From Oasisia sp. SBJ-2009 (taxonomy: Eukaryota > Annelida > Polychaeta > Sabellida > Siboglinidae), in NCBI GenBank assembly GCA_964017155.1, contig OZ024865.1, positions 34,890,438 to 34,954,437 of the forward strand: DNA of 64,000 nt, read 5' to 3'. The notes beneath the pieces are model-generated. The model did no database searches. It was not told where the DNA came from and saw only the letters and a program-made list of their open reading frames with translations. The position numbers and the translations under genes were made by a program. Shown here one piece after another: positions 49,001 through 53,054 of the stretch. The first letter of the stretch is position 1. Each line of letters begins with the position of its first letter.

Positions 49001-51614
49001 CCGCTCGTCACCGCGACTGCTGGCCACGCGTGCGTTGGACGTGGGACACTGTAGTTGGGTTATTGCTGGTTGTGAGACTTTATTTGAAGTTGATATTGTT
49101 TATTGTGTATGTAGTTTAAACTACCAGAGCCTTTAACCATGGGAACTTTAACATCGTTATCACATGGAGGCAGTAGCCCCGTGGTAAAGCATCAGACTTT
49201 AGTGCCGGAGACGCCGGTACGAGCCCCATGACGGGAACATTATTATTATTTATTATTCAATGGTATTCATTATTATTATTATATTATTATTATTACTATT
49301 ATTATTATTCTTTAACTTGTCAAAGCGCGTTTTATTATATATATATATATATATATATACGTGAAAGTTACCATTACTGGACTATTATTATTCTATGGAC
49401 ATAGCGTGTTTCTCGCTACCCGTTGCGTTTATGATTTTACTCGTCTCGCGCATGTCGCTCGCCACCTGCCGGCCATTATGCTATGGTGGTTGTTATGGCG
49501 CGTAGCGCGAGCTGCTGCCATGCACCACTGCCACCCGTCGAGGTTTGATAGCCGGCCACAGCTCGCCGTAGGCCGACGCCGGATCGAGCCCCATCACGGG
49601 AACACTATTATTATTATTTAGCCTAGAGCCCTAGACCACTGACCAGTCAATTAGTGTCCAGTGTGTGGCTGCACTGTACAGTTTACATACTTGGAACTGT
49701 TCACAAAGTCTTGGAGTTGGACACACACACACCATGACTAAATAAGTCTTGGGATAAACAAACTTTCATTATACACTTCATGAATCAGTACAACTATGTA
49801 TATGTCTGTTGTTTTGATTCTAATAAACGAGACCAAAACAGAAAAGAATTAATACAACCCGCAATCCAGCACATACCAGATGAGTGATTTGCAACCTGCA
49901 ATCGATATGTGACACTAACGAATAATCGAACTGTATGGAAATGGCCCAGCAAACCAGTGGATGAAGATGACAATTAATGTAATTGTACATACGATCTTGA
50001 TTTTGCATCAGTTCACAAAACATGCACACCAACCAGGAAGTGTTTACTTTCCTGACCTGAGTATACATCAGTTGTTTTATGTCATATCTGACCACGGTGA
50101 CAGTACAAATCAATTCCCTTTGGCTACACCTTTCTTGCAAGCCGTCACTTAGAAGTGACACAGATATTATGCACTGAACATTGCAAATTTGTGTATTGTT
50201 CTGGTGACATAAGAGTGATGAGACACAGATAATGTTCTAGCAAAATACTTAAAATACTGAACCCAACAAATGCAAGTTCACAATCACCATAACAAAATAT
50301 ACGCAGCATGACATGAGAAACCAGACCCATAAACAGCTGAAAAAAGCACCATTCCATTACACAAGCATTCCATGTAGCTCTTGATGTCCTACTAAGCTAC
50401 AGTTAGAAACGGGAAGGGCGTACAAAATGGGGTGCTTACACACACTACTTGAGCACTGTGAGTGGTAAATGAATAACTTACCTTTGAACAGCCACGTCAT
50501 GGTCGCAGCAAGAACTGTGGCATTCTCGTCTCCAACCCCGACCCCCTTGAGGATTGCCTGGGCGGCCAACGCCCCAGTGATACTGCTGCAGAACGCCTGT
50601 GGGGTAACAACCCTAGTTGTGAAAAGTTACCAAGCCAGAAATGTAATCCATTACGAGCCCTGATTAGGACTTGTTCCTGAGATTCTTGTGATAAATTGTC
50701 TTATGGCTCTTACCATTCAATAAGATATAGTTTTAAACAAATTGAAAGTCATACTAACTTCTTCTATGCATGTGCAATCTGTTGTTATACTTTGAAACTG
50801 TACTCTTTGTTTCAGTAAAAATAGAACATCGAAATATGTTTATTGTGCACATATTAATCCAATCTTATTTGTTCTTCACTGTACAAGATGTTCTTATTTC
50901 TTGAACAAATTGCCAGATTACATTTATTGTAATAGCAATGAAACAACAGCCCAAAATTTTACTTCAGAAAATGGTTAATAAAAAATGCCATATATCATCC
51001 AGAATAATGCTCAGCTTTGTTTCATATCCAGTGTTTTACCTTGAAAGTTTGAACCCACCTGAACAGTGTCCCAGATTTGGTAGTCCAGGTAATCATTGCT
51101 GACACTGTCTGGGTAGCCTTGTGGAAGGAAGACCGACTGAAATGTAGACGTCATCGTGTACTTTACACATCACATTTTGTTCAAGCAATACTTATTTTAG
51201 ACAAGCTTTAATACATGACTAATAACCCAACAAGCATGCGCACCCAACCCTGACCGTAACGGCGTTTGACTCCACCAGGAGTGTTGGCCAGTAGGCCAGT
51301 GTACCGACAAGACAGTGAAGACAACCGCCCTACGGACGCGAACCTAGCGGATTTGCAGATCCCTAATATTTATTACCATTTTCAGTTATTAATGATATGA
51401 TCACACCTTTGCTGAGCAGCTCATATCACAAGTTTTGTGCAGACTTTATACAAAGTATAATCATAGTGGCTTGTGAACTTACTCTAAAAAAACCAGACGC
51501 CGAACCGAAACGACGAGACAAATCGACAGTTCGAAGCTGATCGTGATTGCCGCGGATGTACGACTTCCTCAGCGATTCTGACCCATATTTCTCTCGACAA
51601 ACTACCTGTTCCAT
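5788..51614 (-). CDS. RUSF1: RUS1 family protein RUSF1 (C16orf58/DUF647), complete, 13 exons
   Basis: Exons in transcript order: 51483-51614, 51059-51136, 50482-50596, 12213-12258, 11467-11499, 10744-10849, 9947-10048, 9548-9618, 8891-9081, 8289-8420, 6959-7071, 6570-6621, 5788-5960. They total 1344 nt, exactly 448 codons including the stop, and every junction is GT-AG with matching phase. The 447-residue product is close to the vertebrate protein in length. Family hallmarks in order are LPQGYPDSVSNDYLDYQIWD, a glycine/alanine-rich GVGVGDENATV helix, ADILNDVA, GGATRASLTQHQ, RRNNMADVSAKDGSQ and LYTNYRAV. Several exons encode hydrophobic, membrane-like stretches. The cellular role of animal RUSF1 is not established; plant relatives are the ROOT UVB SENSITIVE proteins. 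The start is the first ATG of the first conserved exon. Intron 3 is 38.2 kb and full of transposons. The last residues come from a minisatellite. Confidence 0.93.
6570..6621 (-). CDS. RUSF1: RUSF1 exon 12 (52 nt)
   Basis: Encodes RRTEMSLLQKVIDAARN between a TTTACAG acceptor and a GTGAGT donor. The phase fits exons 11 and 13. Confidence 0.82.
6959..7071 (-). CDS. RUSF1: RUSF1 exon 11
   Basis: Encodes AINIALHEDSDAHDELMAVY and a tail ending RHKHITYR. Donor GTGAGA, phase 0. A diverged part of the family, placed by splice phase. Confidence 0.85.
7290..7935. repeat. 41-bp minisatellite, about 15 copies, in RUSF1 intron 10
   Basis: The unit is TTGCCATTGAACCTGGGTTG followed by TCTCTATTGTGACCCGTGCTC. 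The outer copies are the most diverged. Confidence 0.93.
8125..8250. repeat. 23-bp tandem repeat, about 5 copies
   Basis: The unit ACCTTAATAGTGAGGTTGAA+CCG repeats next to RUSF1 exon 10, inside the intron downstream of it. Confidence 0.85.
8289..8420 (-). CDS. RUSF1: RUSF1 exon 10
   Basis: Encodes TRRQFSVNLGTSVGVIAKNF and a segment ending YLLAVDLRKG. It corresponds to the C-terminal cytosolic region of the family. Confidence 0.88.
8891..9081 (-). CDS. RUSF1: RUSF1 exon 9
   Basis: Encodes VIWTLFFVFTILHLYTNYRA followed by VSAVTMETFNPTRLHIVLQR and ANRLEPIL. This matches the family segment HIYANYRAV...METLNxxRLxxVLxxY...ANRMEPL. Confidence 0.95.
9548..9618 (-). CDS. RUSF1: RUSF1 exon 8
   Basis: Encodes ETLVNLIALLCNLALIPMVT, a hydrophobic segment matching the family. 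The junction is phase 2 (GTGTAAGT region). Confidence 0.93.
9947..10048 (-). CDS. RUSF1: RUSF1 exon 7
   Basis: Encodes 34 residues with GVAGGATRASLTQHQTRRNN and MADVSAKDGSQ, the most conserved core of the DUF647 domain. Confidence 0.96.
10744..10849 (-). CDS. RUSF1: RUSF1 exon 6
   Basis: Encodes FFADILNDVAIFLEILAPHF and a following hydrophobic stretch ending in GLCK. Donor GTAAAT, phase 0. Confidence 0.94.
11467..11499 (-). CDS. RUSF1: RUSF1 exon 5 (33 nt micro-exon)
   Basis: Encodes RHLDSDCKRWR, the family's 'LDCxxKxWR' segment, between a TTTACAG acceptor and a GTGAGT donor. It is easily missed by gene finders. Confidence 0.88.
11735..11802. repeat. (AT)n microsatellite
   Basis: Interrupted AT dinucleotide run in a RUSF1 intron. 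Confidence 0.95.
12213..12258 (-). CDS. RUSF1: RUSF1 exon 4 (46 nt micro-exon)
   Basis: After the phase-1 junction it reads DGTSMVGRIAFAWLQG, matching the 'DSTGMxGRIxFAW' segment of the family. A CTCCAG acceptor and a GTACGT donor flank it. Confidence 0.9.
12285..12535. repeat. Degenerate ACATGTGAC/GGCATG-type repeat
   Basis: Irregular copies of ATAACATGTGACAGCATGTTA-like blocks, several partly palindromic, recur at roughly 30-60 bp spacing. Confidence 0.5.
13236..13703 (+). pseudogene. LINE ORF1 N-terminal half (coiled coil)
   Basis: The reading from 13297 gives a helical, charged region (KVTDDSIKTLESKLAALEHE) followed by VEQYSRRPNLRFTGIREIEG and DIINEDMCPD. The 'EQYSRRxNLRxxGI' motif marks the coiled-coil/RRM junction of L1-type and related LINE ORF1 proteins. 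The frame is cut at 13703 by the hAT insertion and resumes after it. Confidence 0.78.
13704..15933. mobile_element. Non-autonomous hAT element, 2230 bp, intact ends and target duplication
   Basis: The ends are perfect inverted repeats, TAGTGCTGGTTCGATACC and GGTATCGAACCAGCACTA. They are flanked by an identical 8-bp duplication, CCTGATAC, at 13696-13703 and 15934-15941. An 8-bp duplication with T/CA-G-type ends is diagnostic of hAT. No transposase frame is recognised inside. Extra terminus copies lie at about 13848 and 13892, and a 9-bp array lies near the right end. Confidence 0.93.
15674..15823. repeat. 9-bp minisatellite (GGTATCGAA)n, about 16 copies, within the hAT element
   Basis: The unit GGTATCGAA is the inner part of the element's own inverted terminal repeat. 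On both strands it gives artefactual open frames such as repeated SKV or RYR. Confidence 0.96.
15942..16530 (+). pseudogene. LINE ORF1 C-terminal half and start of a second ORF
   Basis: Readable motifs are QEAIIVRFGSETTRATVYRA, then VFVNEDLTLTRDALAFQTRQ and LKKKGKVMD with AGKVMVKDNSG. This is the ORF1 C-terminal domain of the same LINE, in a frame shifted from the N-terminal half and with one stop near 16009. A further 60-codon frame (16334-16516) follows and is unassigned. Confidence 0.75.
16531..16945 (+). mobile_element. LINE 3' end
   Basis: An AT-rich untranslated tail ends in GTCAATAAACATTTCCGATT CCGAT-like short repeats, as in CR1/L2-like LINE 3' ends. Reverse transcriptase is absent between ORF1 and this tail, so the copy is internally deleted. 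Confidence 0.55.
16946..18690. other. RUSF1 intron DNA, no gene recognised
   Basis: The stretch is unusually rich in GTGAC/GTCAC words (16990-17480 and 17900-18180). No conserved protein motif was found. A block at about 18300-18345 (ACGCTATGCAACACGTTTGC) resembles one at about 19635-19670, bracketing the next two features. Confidence 0.45.
18693..19054 (+). pseudogene. pogo/Tigger-type transposase N-terminus (CENP-B-like helix-turn-helix)
   Basis: One frame carries KRKILSLEESESCG, GESVRLVAQSLRVGKTQVQA and IAKEKDDILR. After a single in-frame TAA (18879-18881) it goes on with KCVYKDVNAMVWEWFCDARL and IPISGVMIQDKA. These are the pogo/CENP-B HTH and the following CENPB DNA-binding domain of Tigger elements. 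The DDE domain is missing; a minisatellite follows directly. Confidence 0.82.
19073..19615. repeat. 48-bp minisatellite, about 11 copies
   Basis: The unit begins CTGGATGCTTCAGTCAGTTG and ends TGCCAGTTGTC, with two variants (GCCGC or GCTGG after GTTG). As 48 is a multiple of 3, open frames on both strands span the array but are artefacts. Confidence 0.96.
19706..20541. repeat. 70-bp minisatellite, about 12 copies
   Basis: The unit begins AAGGAAGATGGTGGACATAA and ends TCTGCATGGACCAG. Variant positions (AAGGAA/AAGGAT, TACTTC/TACCTC) follow a partly alternating order. Confidence 0.96.
20547..20813 (+). pseudogene. piggyBac-type transposase fragment
   Basis: The frame from 20580 reads ANFDPWNKVRPVLGAMNETF and YFLPHRCVSIDEMNP with NYMLEKT. 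This matches the 'DPxxKVRPxxxxxNxxFxxxYxPxxxxSIDExM' block around the first catalytic Asp of piggyBac DDE transposases. It is truncated on both sides. Confidence 0.62.
20814..22660. other. RUSF1 intron DNA, no firm feature
   Basis: AT-rich. A patch at 21600-21830 reads TVPCQPLTQQQWYLYDNIRQ in one frame and may be transposon debris, but no family could be named. Confidence 0.4.
22675..23170. repeat. 127-bp minisatellite, 4 copies plus a diverged partial copy at about 23300
   Basis: ACAACGAGGC recurs at 22694, 22821 and 22948, and as ACAATGAGGC at 23075, exactly 127 bp apart. Each unit ends GGAGATAGAGTAAGTTTA, which looks like a 5' splice site. Confidence 0.95.
23203..23260. repeat. (AT)n microsatellite
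   Basis: Uninterrupted TA dinucleotides inserted between the 127-bp units and their diverged partial copy. Confidence 0.97.
23440..23955 (+). pseudogene. Crypton-like tyrosine recombinase fragment
   Basis: A frame with one stop reads FNRRSFGKFMRKEILSDLKI, KYQTGKGNVHLIPVLVPTHV, NKYLFPV, then TTTKMSHYSSMQYATLDVPL. The sequence resembles eukaryotic phage-integrase-like proteins of the Crypton/KyrT type, where a 'KMxYQTGKGNxxxVPVLxP' strand and a 'TxTKMRHxxST' helix precede HMGH. The expected catalytic Arg in KMRH is Ser here, so it is inactive. Confidence 0.5.
24115..24270. mobile_element. Terminus of a Tol2-like hAT element
   Basis: Repeated TACTTTTACTCAAGTAC-type words end in AAGTACTTGTTACAGCTCTG. 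On the other strand this is CAGAGCTGTAACAAGTAC, like the CAGAGGTGTAAAAAGTAC end of Tol2-type hATs. The other end was not found. Confidence 0.55.
24455..24900 (+). pseudogene. Fragment of an unnamed transposon-associated protein family
   Basis: Readable pieces are SETGFRKTWKALLPFIVTAR, DLCWTCQKN and SVNLPEADKS. After frame breaks, HYSFD, AQQVHLPSDPLQPGP and similar follow. I recognise this pattern (Cx2C, then HYxFDxAQxVxxPxxxxQxGP) from large invertebrate families next to mobile elements but cannot name the superfamily. Confidence 0.4.
25014..25168 (+). repeat. Left copy of Ngaro-like terminal direct repeat
   Basis: Starts GTTTATAAATCAATGCTA and is nearly identical to 28740-28893 (for example CCCGTTTATTCTGTCCCTTC in both). 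Confidence 0.88.
25412..26017 (+). CDS. SGNH/GDSL-type hydrolase domain ORF of the Ngaro-like element
   Basis: An intact 201-codon frame. Block I is LVLGDSHVYW with the nucleophile Ser, the Gly block is RGGSVDS, block III is LAIGGNDID and block V is GDGVHFND, with the His/Asp pair. This is the order of SGNH hydrolases. It is followed by AATAAA-like A-rich sequence at 26110-26140. SGNH hydrolase ORFs are known companions of animal Ngaro elements. The substrate is unknown; deacylation is a guess. All catalytic residues look intact, unlike the rest of the element. Confidence 0.8.
   Translation: MSTVSDSRDFALVLGDSHVYWLGRFVANSMVRFGSGPDFMGDNCRIRFNGFRGGSVDSLERVTSLLAAGIPRVIILAIGGNDIDSVTDHPLLVGMRVFELAKSLVSRGVERVVVTQVVHRQSFRHLSVAEGSRRVVAINEFLAVVCATEHIRFWKHKGMWNSPLLMFRGDGVHFNDLGNYKLWRSVRGAVFLALKGVHGRG
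26165..26420. repeat. Imperfect tandem repeat of a 'GTCCAGTACTCAAGTGT' block
   Basis: CGTGTCCAGTACTCAAGTGT-like blocks recur five or six times, some with CTGGCTACTAACATATCCGG between them. It lies in the element between SGNH and gag. Confidence 0.75.
26733..27824 (+). pseudogene. gag-like ORF of the Ngaro-like element, frameshifted at a poly-G run
   Basis: An N-terminal part (Ala-rich, then EMSDIREMLQSVRPAMA) runs to a run of 12 G at 27302-27313. Beyond it the protein carries on in the next frame to a zinc-knuckle-like end, CYAFNINGQCSFNPCKFKHV CKWCGGAHPGFKC. A homopolymer sequencing error or a true frameshift could explain the break. The Cys/His pattern matches gag ends of DIRS-order elements. 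Confidence 0.68.
27690..28740 (+). CDS. DIRS-order reverse transcriptase, 3'-truncated
   Basis: It overlaps gag in another frame. Motifs are GRILGPFTMRPTNPVFRVSP, LGVVPKKLPGEFRMIHNLSY, MAKADIESAFRIIPV, VLPMGCASWCAIFESFSTA, HVLDDFLVL and QFLGITIDT. These are RT blocks 1-6, with the catalytic Asp pair in LDDF. After KVTLR the coding sequence is replaced by the terminal repeat, so RNase H and recombinase are missing. Confidence 0.88.
28740..28893 (+). repeat. Right copy of Ngaro-like terminal direct repeat
   Basis: Matches 25014-25168 with a couple of substitutions. It follows directly on the truncated RT, after KVTLR. Confidence 0.88.
29251..30600. other. RUSF1 intron DNA, probable transposon debris
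   Basis: Several short open frames (for example VVDEVIFRHFFLHDPVDAEK at about 29710) have no motif I can assign. Confidence 0.35.
30601..31420 (+). pseudogene. piggyBac transposase fragment, second copy
   Basis: Across frame breaks it reads NPVENKLYYRVCEFIDQLNW, YQISIDESLVQCKG, QFIPSKQVCIGIKCWVPADA and FQVYTGRDANTGTNV. After an AT-repeat insertion it goes on with ALFEWLLQGDLYMW. The 'SIDESLVxxKGxLxxxQxIPxKxxxxGIK' block is the piggyBac catalytic core. Confidence 0.78.
30945..31025. repeat. (ATAC/AT)n microsatellite inside the piggyBac fragment
   Basis: Mixed TATATACACATA and (TA)n run separating two parts of the transposase reading. Confidence 0.93.
31430..33020. repeat. Higher-order satellite: 60-bp telomere-like units separated by about 200-bp spacers
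   Basis: The 60-bp unit contains ACAATGCTACGAAATGTACT, CGTTGCAATAGC and TCGGGTTTGGGTTTAGGGTT. It is arrayed at 31771-31985 (4 copies) and 32448-32815 (6 copies). A spacer with CACATTTC, TTATGGATGGCGATGAC and TTGTGAAAT recurs at about 31517, 32010, 32300 and 32835. Single degenerate units occur at about 38840 and 40065. Confidence 0.9.
33021..33580. other. Short unassigned intron segment
   Basis: Contains a block with GACTCAGTGTAA at about 33283 that recurs at about 40155-40200. No gene recognised. Confidence 0.4.
33590..34165 (+). pseudogene. MULE (MuDR-type) transposase C-terminal fragment, copy 1
   Basis: From a TTTATTAG acceptor-like site it reads VLPEVKIQGCSFHWT, QEIGLTVAYRQDP, then FGKSVRTNNDVEGWHRRLNE. 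'GCxFHxxQAxxRxxQxxGL' and 'RTNNxxEGWHxRxN' are signatures of animal MULE transposases, often FLYWCH-linked. Frame breaks lie between the pieces. Confidence 0.82.
34400..34700 (+). pseudogene. DIRS/Ngaro gag zinc-finger fragment
   Basis: In one frame it reads KCNAHKCRFKHMCSKC, the same Cys/His arrangement as the end of the gag at 27.7 kb. It sits between the two MULE copies. Confidence 0.55.
34960..35545 (+). pseudogene. MULE transposase C-terminal fragment, copy 2
   Basis: A second copy about 1377 bp downstream reads EIQGVFDWLNNHATTDHLEQ, FGKSIRTNNDVEGWHRRLNE, then YEDICQIYRFIDNYTEDN. The upstream flank (TGTAATGTTGTTGATACCGA) is duplicated too. Confidence 0.82.
35750..35790. repeat. Short (CGTA)n(TA)n run
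   Basis: CGTACGTACGTACGTATATA followed by TA repeats. Confidence 0.85.
36176..36771 (+). pseudogene. SGNH hydrolase ORF, one frameshift
   Basis: Block I is LVLGHSYVYW (GDS changed to GHS), the Gly block is GIRGATVAT, block III is LHIAGNDICG and block V is ADGVHFNNVGNYR, reached in another frame after a break near 36590. It is a paralogue of the SGNH ORF at 25.4 kb. Confidence 0.75.
37020..37700. repeat. Degenerate tandem repeat of a TGTGTCACTGTTTGCTGCC block
   Basis: Blocks like TAGTGCTTGTGTCACTGTTT recur at about 37060, 37340, 37450, 37555 and 37675, joined by T/C-rich DNA. It gives an artefactual open frame rich in Cys and Val. Confidence 0.7.
37735..37900 (+). pseudogene. Tyrosine recombinase C-terminal catalytic segment (DIRS order)
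   Basis: Reads FKGHSFRIGAATAAALRGES, IRAAGRWTSD and AFRRYIRIA then stop. HxxR in GHSFR, followed by GRW and the terminal Tyr in RRYIR, is the catalytic layout of DIRS/Ngaro recombinases. Confidence 0.82.
38156..38240. repeat. Short inverted repeat (AAATGTGGGCTCT ... AGAGCCCACATTT)
   Basis: The arms GAAATGTGGGCTCT and AGAGCCCACATTTC enclose about 50 bases. It may mark the end of the Ngaro-like remnant or a small hairpin element. Confidence 0.7.
38241..40580. other. RUSF1 intron DNA, scattered repeat remnants
   Basis: Holds single diverged copies of the 60-bp satellite and spacer at about 38845-38900 and 40065-40125. Otherwise no gene is recognised. Confidence 0.45.
40725..40780. repeat. Two perfect 16-bp palindromes, 30 bp apart
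   Basis: TTGAGTACGTACTCAA at 40732-40747 and TTGAGCATATGCTCAA at 40762-40777, in a cluster of ACTCA/GCTCA words. This may be a transposon terminus. Confidence 0.8.
40934..41232 (+). CDS. Myb/SANT-like DNA-binding domain fragment, Harbinger-associated type
   Basis: Encodes KKRSKPWGEVEEVTLTREVL then EREEVLFGGLKGCGAKSIHQ and EGWQQVADVLKAY. This resembles the Myb-like domains (NAIF1 type) encoded by PIF/Harbinger elements, with Trp-x-x-x-E, 'LFGxL' and 'GWQxVAD'. A GTAAGT donor-like site in the frame (41182) suggests an exon of a longer gene. The link to the DDE fragment at 43.3 kb is an inference. Confidence 0.52.
41264..41342 (-). mobile_element. tRNA-derived SINE head
   Basis: On the minus strand it reads GTTATGGCTCTGTGGCATAA (A-box-like) and GGATCGATACCC (B-box-like, 'GGTTCGATxCC'). 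The spacing is that of a tRNA pol III promoter. Confidence 0.55.
41929..42725 (+). pseudogene. Unassigned protein-coding remnant with SUMO-interaction-like and Cys/His motifs
   Basis: After a strong acceptor-like CTTCTTTCAG, an open frame of about 95 codons includes TYRYRVAKVRVLLSQPAHPG and ELWVTLWDETDENA. A second frame has DVIVVADTPP and NVIDLTSDTP. A third has CEGCDIDDPSQIPHMTGCLC, PPEELVNRYFGEVINDV and, after a stop, FEDYEFLWQLEAEERQELMP. Composition is coding-like throughout. I cannot name the family. It may be three exons of one gene or a frame-broken pseudogene. Confidence 0.4.
43240..43515 (+). pseudogene. DDE_Tnp_4/Harbinger-type transposase fragment
   Basis: Reads SLLVDQGDSAMADKGFDVQD, MFAPMNVTVNIPNFF. 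The 'LxxGDxxMADKGFxIxDxxAPxxVxLNIPPF' block holds a catalytic Asp in this family. It is truncated on both sides. Confidence 0.75.
43810..44420 (+). pseudogene. P2X7 ballast-like (P2RX7_C) domain, copy 1
   Basis: After an acceptor-like CATTTACAG it reads LLEFIQSAVRLHPHLWELLP, IPRCHCGRGRQMQRPEEQLC CRRSHGRCL and, after a frame change, FRHAAYRQFGLWQFEHLGSG and RFPSPDGMYIAFKVARLE. Human P2X7 has RCGRC...LCCRKKPG.C, LRHCAYRCYATWRF, ILPSCCRWRIRKEFP and GQYSGF in the same order. The Cys set is that of the zinc-coordinating ballast fold. The frameshift before NDNFRH occurs in all copies. Confidence 0.75.
44545..45093 (+). pseudogene. gag-like ORF1 fragment, copy 1
   Basis: Two overlapping frames read EDAWETVLATSVVLSGPYEG and LPHFKIRSSDNRRFSARIHW then APPFAPNTAIVKALESYGEV and GIRTVVMTGDRRK. 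This is the RNA-binding part of gag-like/ZCCHC3-like ORF1 proteins of invertebrate LINEs. It stops where the tandem unit restarts. Confidence 0.62.
45280..45795 (+). pseudogene. P2X7 ballast-like domain, copy 2
   Basis: Same features as copy 1, with the cleaner Cys motif CHCGRCRQMQ and ending DGMYTAFKVARLE. The frame changes at the NVQANK/NDNFRH junction. Confidence 0.75.
45920..46467 (+). pseudogene. gag-like ORF1 fragment, copy 2
   Basis: Nearly identical to copy 1. Same overlapping frames, ending TGDRRK directly before copy 3. Confidence 0.62.
46471..47660 (+). repeat. Tandem unit, copy 3, internally deleted, with the gag 3' part
   Basis: The P2X7 ballast-like part (46655-47080) is joined at AGGCAATTTG|CTTTGAATCT to the gag ORF, skipping about 900 bp. 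Gag then continues past the usual unit end: DRRKVPHLITVTNHVTADEY, LLVTIVGRPP, later MTDEEQVAFKKAYKDTKKFT and an acidic SDSDDESSQQSDSSMDE tail, with frame breaks. Confidence 0.85.
47940..48100. repeat. Degenerate (GT)n/(GTGC)n region
   Basis: TGTGTGTGCG-type words, partly alternating purine-pyrimidine. Confidence 0.85.
48350..49080. repeat. GC-rich, CpG-dense interspersed repeat (young copy)
   Basis: Local base composition switches from AT-rich to very GC-rich, with many CpG. CGCCACCTGCCGGCCACTAT at 48880-48900 recurs in CpG-depleted form at 49460-49480. No protein motif was found in the open frames. Confidence 0.6.
49163..49245 (+). mobile_element. tRNA-derived SINE head
   Basis: AGTAGCCCCGTGGTAAAGC (A-box-like) and GGTACGAGCCCC (B-box-like) are spaced as in a tRNA. 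An ATT-rich tail (49240-49320) follows. Confidence 0.65.
49240..49360. repeat. (ATT)n and (AT)n microsatellites
   Basis: ATTATT runs at 49240-49315 and TA repeats at 49335-49358. Confidence 0.95.
49400..49620 (+). repeat. Second, CpG-decayed copy of the GC-rich repeat with SINE 3' end
   Basis: Aligns with about 48830-48980, with TG/CA in place of many CG. It ends GGATCGAGCCCCATCACGGG plus an ATT tail, like the SINE at 49.2 kb. Confidence 0.65.
49621..50481. other. RUSF1 intron 3, 5' end, nothing recognised
   Basis: No coding motif or repeat beyond short A/T runs. Confidence 0.5.
50482..50596 (-). CDS. RUSF1: RUSF1 exon 3
   Basis: Encodes AFCSSITGALAAQAILKGVG followed by VGDENATVLAATMTWLFK. 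The GTAAGT donor is in phase 1 and joins an exon 38 kb downstream. Confidence 0.95.
51059..51136 (-). CDS. RUSF1: RUSF1 exon 2
   Basis: Encodes 26 residues including FLPQGYPDSVSNDYLDYQ, the strongest family signature. It has an ATTTCAG acceptor and a GTGGG donor, phase 0 on both sides. Confidence 0.95.
51483..51614 (-). CDS. RUSF1: RUSF1 exon 1 (N-terminus)
   Basis: Begins MEQVVCREKYGSES, matching the family's N-terminal 'CxExYGS' pattern, and ends GFFR before a GTAAGT donor in phase 0. It encodes 44 residues. Confidence 0.88.
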
Positions 51615-53030
51615 TGTCAATTTTGGTTAAATTACACCATAATTACTTAATGCGCACATGAACTATAACACCTACGAACGACAGGACAACTCTGTCGACT
51701 GCATGGCACTGCTAAATTCAACCAGGAGGTATATTACTAACTCGACAACTTGCAAGCTTCTGACACGTTTCAGCTTCTCTAAGCGCGAGACAGACTAAGC
51801 GCGAGGCCGATTGGGCGTTGCACGAATTTACCGTGGGAGGGCGCTACCTGTTAAGGGGTTCTATGTCATGATATAATATTCCGCTGGCAATTAATGATTA
51901 GACAATCTAATTAATTAAGGAACAAGAACAAACAATCACGGAAAGGCGATAGACGGCTGTCTGCATAAAACACTATTGTTTTAATAAAGTCTCGGTAATA
52001 ATATTATTTCTTTACAAACTAAATTAGTGTGGCTTGTTCTTACATGCAACGGCAACGCTGTGGCTGTGCTGTTATATATATATACCATTGTTGATATAGA
52101 AGTAGGTGCTAAATTTGATAAACTTACTAAAACGCTTTGGGCAGGCATAATAATTGTCAACCACTAGCAGCTTGTTCGATCGATATGATAGAAGCAGTTA
52201 GTTATATTGCGTAATCGACTTAATTTTTTGGTGGACGCCACATCAGTATAAATATTTTGAAATGTTTCTATGATCACCATGCACAAGTTGAATGTGCACA
52301 GTTTAACCGCTGTAGAGTTAGAAGCTCCAGCGTCGTTCAACTTATTGACATGAGACAGCCAACGCAAAACGACTGATAAAGTAGATAGACGCCTTAATCA
52401 TTGATGTAAATTTCAAAATATTTTTATAAATACAATTAAAAAGTGAGACCGCCATAATCCAGTTATTACAAAAATACCACTAACATCCTCAATACTATTA
52501 GGTAAAGGTAAATGGCGGTTTCATTTTAAACAGCTTCTTTTCACATTTACTACTGAAGGTAAGACGATGATCATGATGTTATTTTAATAAATGTAACAAA
52601 TATATATATATCATGCTACTTCAGTAACGTCTGTAATTATTTAAACCTATATATAGACTAGAGGAAACTGGTCAGTATAATATAAAGATTGTTAATGTAC
52701 AAGTCATTATTTTCCTCCCGTGTACGCGTTAAATGCAAATTTAAGCCACTTATCACACAACAAATTACAAAACTTTGTTATGCATAACTTGGTGCAACTA
52801 TTTATTTATCCATCCAATTACTATTAAGGATAAATAAACAATACAGCTTTGTATATGAAGCAATAACTACTATATTTTTATTTACTAAAGATGTATATAG
52901 CAGTAAATCCTAGCACGAGTAATCGTAACCAGTGGCAGCGCTTTGTTATCCGCTATCACTGGTCCAATTAGTCCGTGCTATAACGCTCAAACTCCCAAAT
53001 ACACGTGAGCAACAACCACCGTAGCTAGGA
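51615..53030. promoter_or_regulatory. RUSF1 5' flank and intergenic region
   Basis: The RUSF1 5'-UTR and promoter must lie just above 51614. No TATA box or other defined element could be called. The rest is AT-rich intergenic DNA. Confidence 0.4.
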
Positions 53031-53054
53031 ACGTCAACTGCCGGCTTGCAGTTT

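Noticed and set aside
48689..49136. Protein gene in the GC-rich block
   Set aside because: Frames are open because of GC content. The residues (Arg/Ala/Pro-rich) show no domain, and a decayed second copy shows it is a repeat.
49163..49235. Functional tRNA gene
   Set aside because: A- and B-box-like sequences are present, but no acceptor stem or anticodon arm folds convincingly and an ATT tail follows. A SINE is the better call.
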